From an uncultured Oscillospiraceae bacterium (GTDB lineage: Bacteria; Bacillota; Clostridia; Oscillospirales; Oscillospiraceae): DNA of 14,443 bases. A program made the translations under genes and the position numbers. The notes below the pieces were generated by a model. It was not told where the DNA came from, ran no database searches, and saw only the letters and a program-made list of their open reading frames with translations. Positions 14,087 through 14,443 of this stretch are shown one piece after another (positions within the stretch are counted from its first letter, which is position 1; every line of letters begins with the position of its first letter). Location of the stretch: positions 1-14,443 of the forward strand of contig CALWWS010000093.1 in assembly GCA_944385305.1 (NCBI GenBank). Direction: 5' to 3'.

Positions 14087-14117
14087 GCTTGTGGAACACC
14101 ACAAGCTTTAATTTCTT
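14087..14117 (+). terminator. Intrinsic terminator downstream of recO
   Basis: GCTTGTGG (14087-14094) pairs perfectly with CCACAAGC (14099-14106) around an AACA loop, followed by TTTAATTTCTT (14107-14117). An 8-bp stem with an interrupted T-rich tail fits a factor-independent terminator for the yqfC-recO transcript. Confidence 0.7.
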
Positions 14118-14270
14118 ATTGAGCAGATAACTACTGGCTCTCGCAAAAGTGGTAAGTTTTCTACCCACGGACAGCAGTGTATGGTCTGCAAAACCAATGA
14201 TAAGGCATTTATTGAAATACAAATATTCCAGTGGCTTTTCACGCTAACTTGTGGTATGTTGTCTTGCTGC
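14118..14270. other. AT-rich intergenic stretch with a possible promoter
   Basis: This stretch has lower GC content than all genes to its left and no recognisable RNA gene. TGGTATGTT (14252-14260) looks like an extended -10 box (TG, one base, TATGTT, four of six) about 30 bases before the next start. TGGCTT (14232-14237) stands 17 bases upstream as a weak -35. The frame of the downstream gene stays open back to 14112, but no start codon with a ribosome site supports an earlier start. Confidence 0.4.
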
Positions 14271-14285
14271 AAGGAGGTAGAGCAT

Positions 14286-14443
14286 ATGAACAACGCCCTG
14301 AAAAAATTATACTACAGATTTTACACGCCACTGCCTATGGCAGAGTCTGAGCAGGAAATTGAAACTTGCCACCAACAACTCATTGAGAGATTGGAAAAGC
14401 CAGAGAGAAAGCTGGTGTTGCGGATCATGGACGCACAGAACCT
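14286..14443 (+). CDS. DUF6809-like small protein, 5' part
   Basis: The gene begins at ATG 14286, preceded by an excellent site AAGGAGG (14271-14277). It runs off the window, so 52 codons are visible. The product begins MNNALKKLYYRFYTPLPMAE and continues with an acidic/amphipathic helix containing CHQQLIERLEKPERKLVLR. The opening N-x-L-x-K-L-Y-Y and the later L-x-K-x-E-R-K-L-V-L-R-I-x-D pattern fit, from memory, the DUF6809 family of small (about 80-100 residue) proteins common in Clostridia and often seen in accessory regions. Function is unknown. Codon use is visibly less GC-biased (AAA, TTA, ATT, AGA codons) than in the genes to the left, which suggests a different origin. Other assignments cannot be excluded from half a protein. 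Confidence 0.6.
   Translation, partial: MNNALKKLYYRFYTPLPMAESEQEIETCHQQLIERLEKPERKLVLRIMDAQN

Noticed and set aside
14112..14285. N-terminal extension of the last gene, or a 61-codon minus-strand frame (14108-14293)
   Set aside because: The extension lacks a start with a ribosome site, while ATG 14286 has AAGGAGG. The minus frame runs through the promoter and ribosome site and resembles no family.
1..14443. tRNA or rRNA genes, CRISPR arrays, transposases, toxin-antitoxin or defence systems
   Set aside because: I looked for cloverleaf-like sequences, regular repeat-spacer patterns and known motifs on both strands and saw none. The window is mostly dense core genes.

Overview
This window looks like chromosomal core DNA from a GC-rich, endospore-forming-lineage Clostridium-class bacterium (Bacillota), most like the Oscillospiraceae (Flavonifractor, Lawsonibacter or Pseudoflavonifractor type). 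The reasons are strong GC bias with G/C third positions, AGGAGG-type ribosome binding sites, sigma-A-type promoters, and the sporulation pair yqfC/yqfD inside a Firmicutes-type yqfC-yqfD-phoH-ybeY-era-yqzL-recO cluster. The genus is an inference from gene content and style; no marker here fixes it.

Layout. (1) Positions 1-715: the 3' end of a small multidrug-export family membrane protein, then a small unrecognised membrane-anchored protein. (2) 723-3677: recD2, a DNA helicase with its own extended -10 promoter, followed by a ComF-type phosphoribosyltransferase. (3) 3696-4867: a near-consensus promoter, a single mreB-family gene and a bidirectional terminator. (4) 4876-6306: murC on the minus strand, convergent with mreB and divergent from the next gene. 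(5) 6363-7370: a short CCA/tRNA nucleotidyltransferase. (6) 7432-8989: an nfeD-SPFH (slipin) membrane pair ending in a strong intrinsic terminator. (7) 9066-13996: yqfC, yqfD, phoH, ybeY, era, a 42-codon YqzL-like gene and recO, all on the plus strand. (8) 14022-14443: a perfect 16-bp inverted repeat, a terminator, and a more AT-rich stretch with the 5' end of a DUF6809-like gene.

The genes cover envelope growth (mreB, murC), RNA and ribosome maturation (cca, ybeY, era, phoH), DNA repair (recD2, recO) and sporulation (yqfC, yqfD). Most of this is ordinary core genome. I did not find a convincing undescribed system. The less ordinary points are competing inverted repeats between the SPFH gene and yqfC, the large perfect palindrome and composition change after recO, a possible internal promoter in yqfD, the compact version of the era cluster (no pgpH, dgkA or cdd), and a short tRNA nucleotidyltransferase. 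No tRNA, rRNA, CRISPR array or transposase gene was seen.
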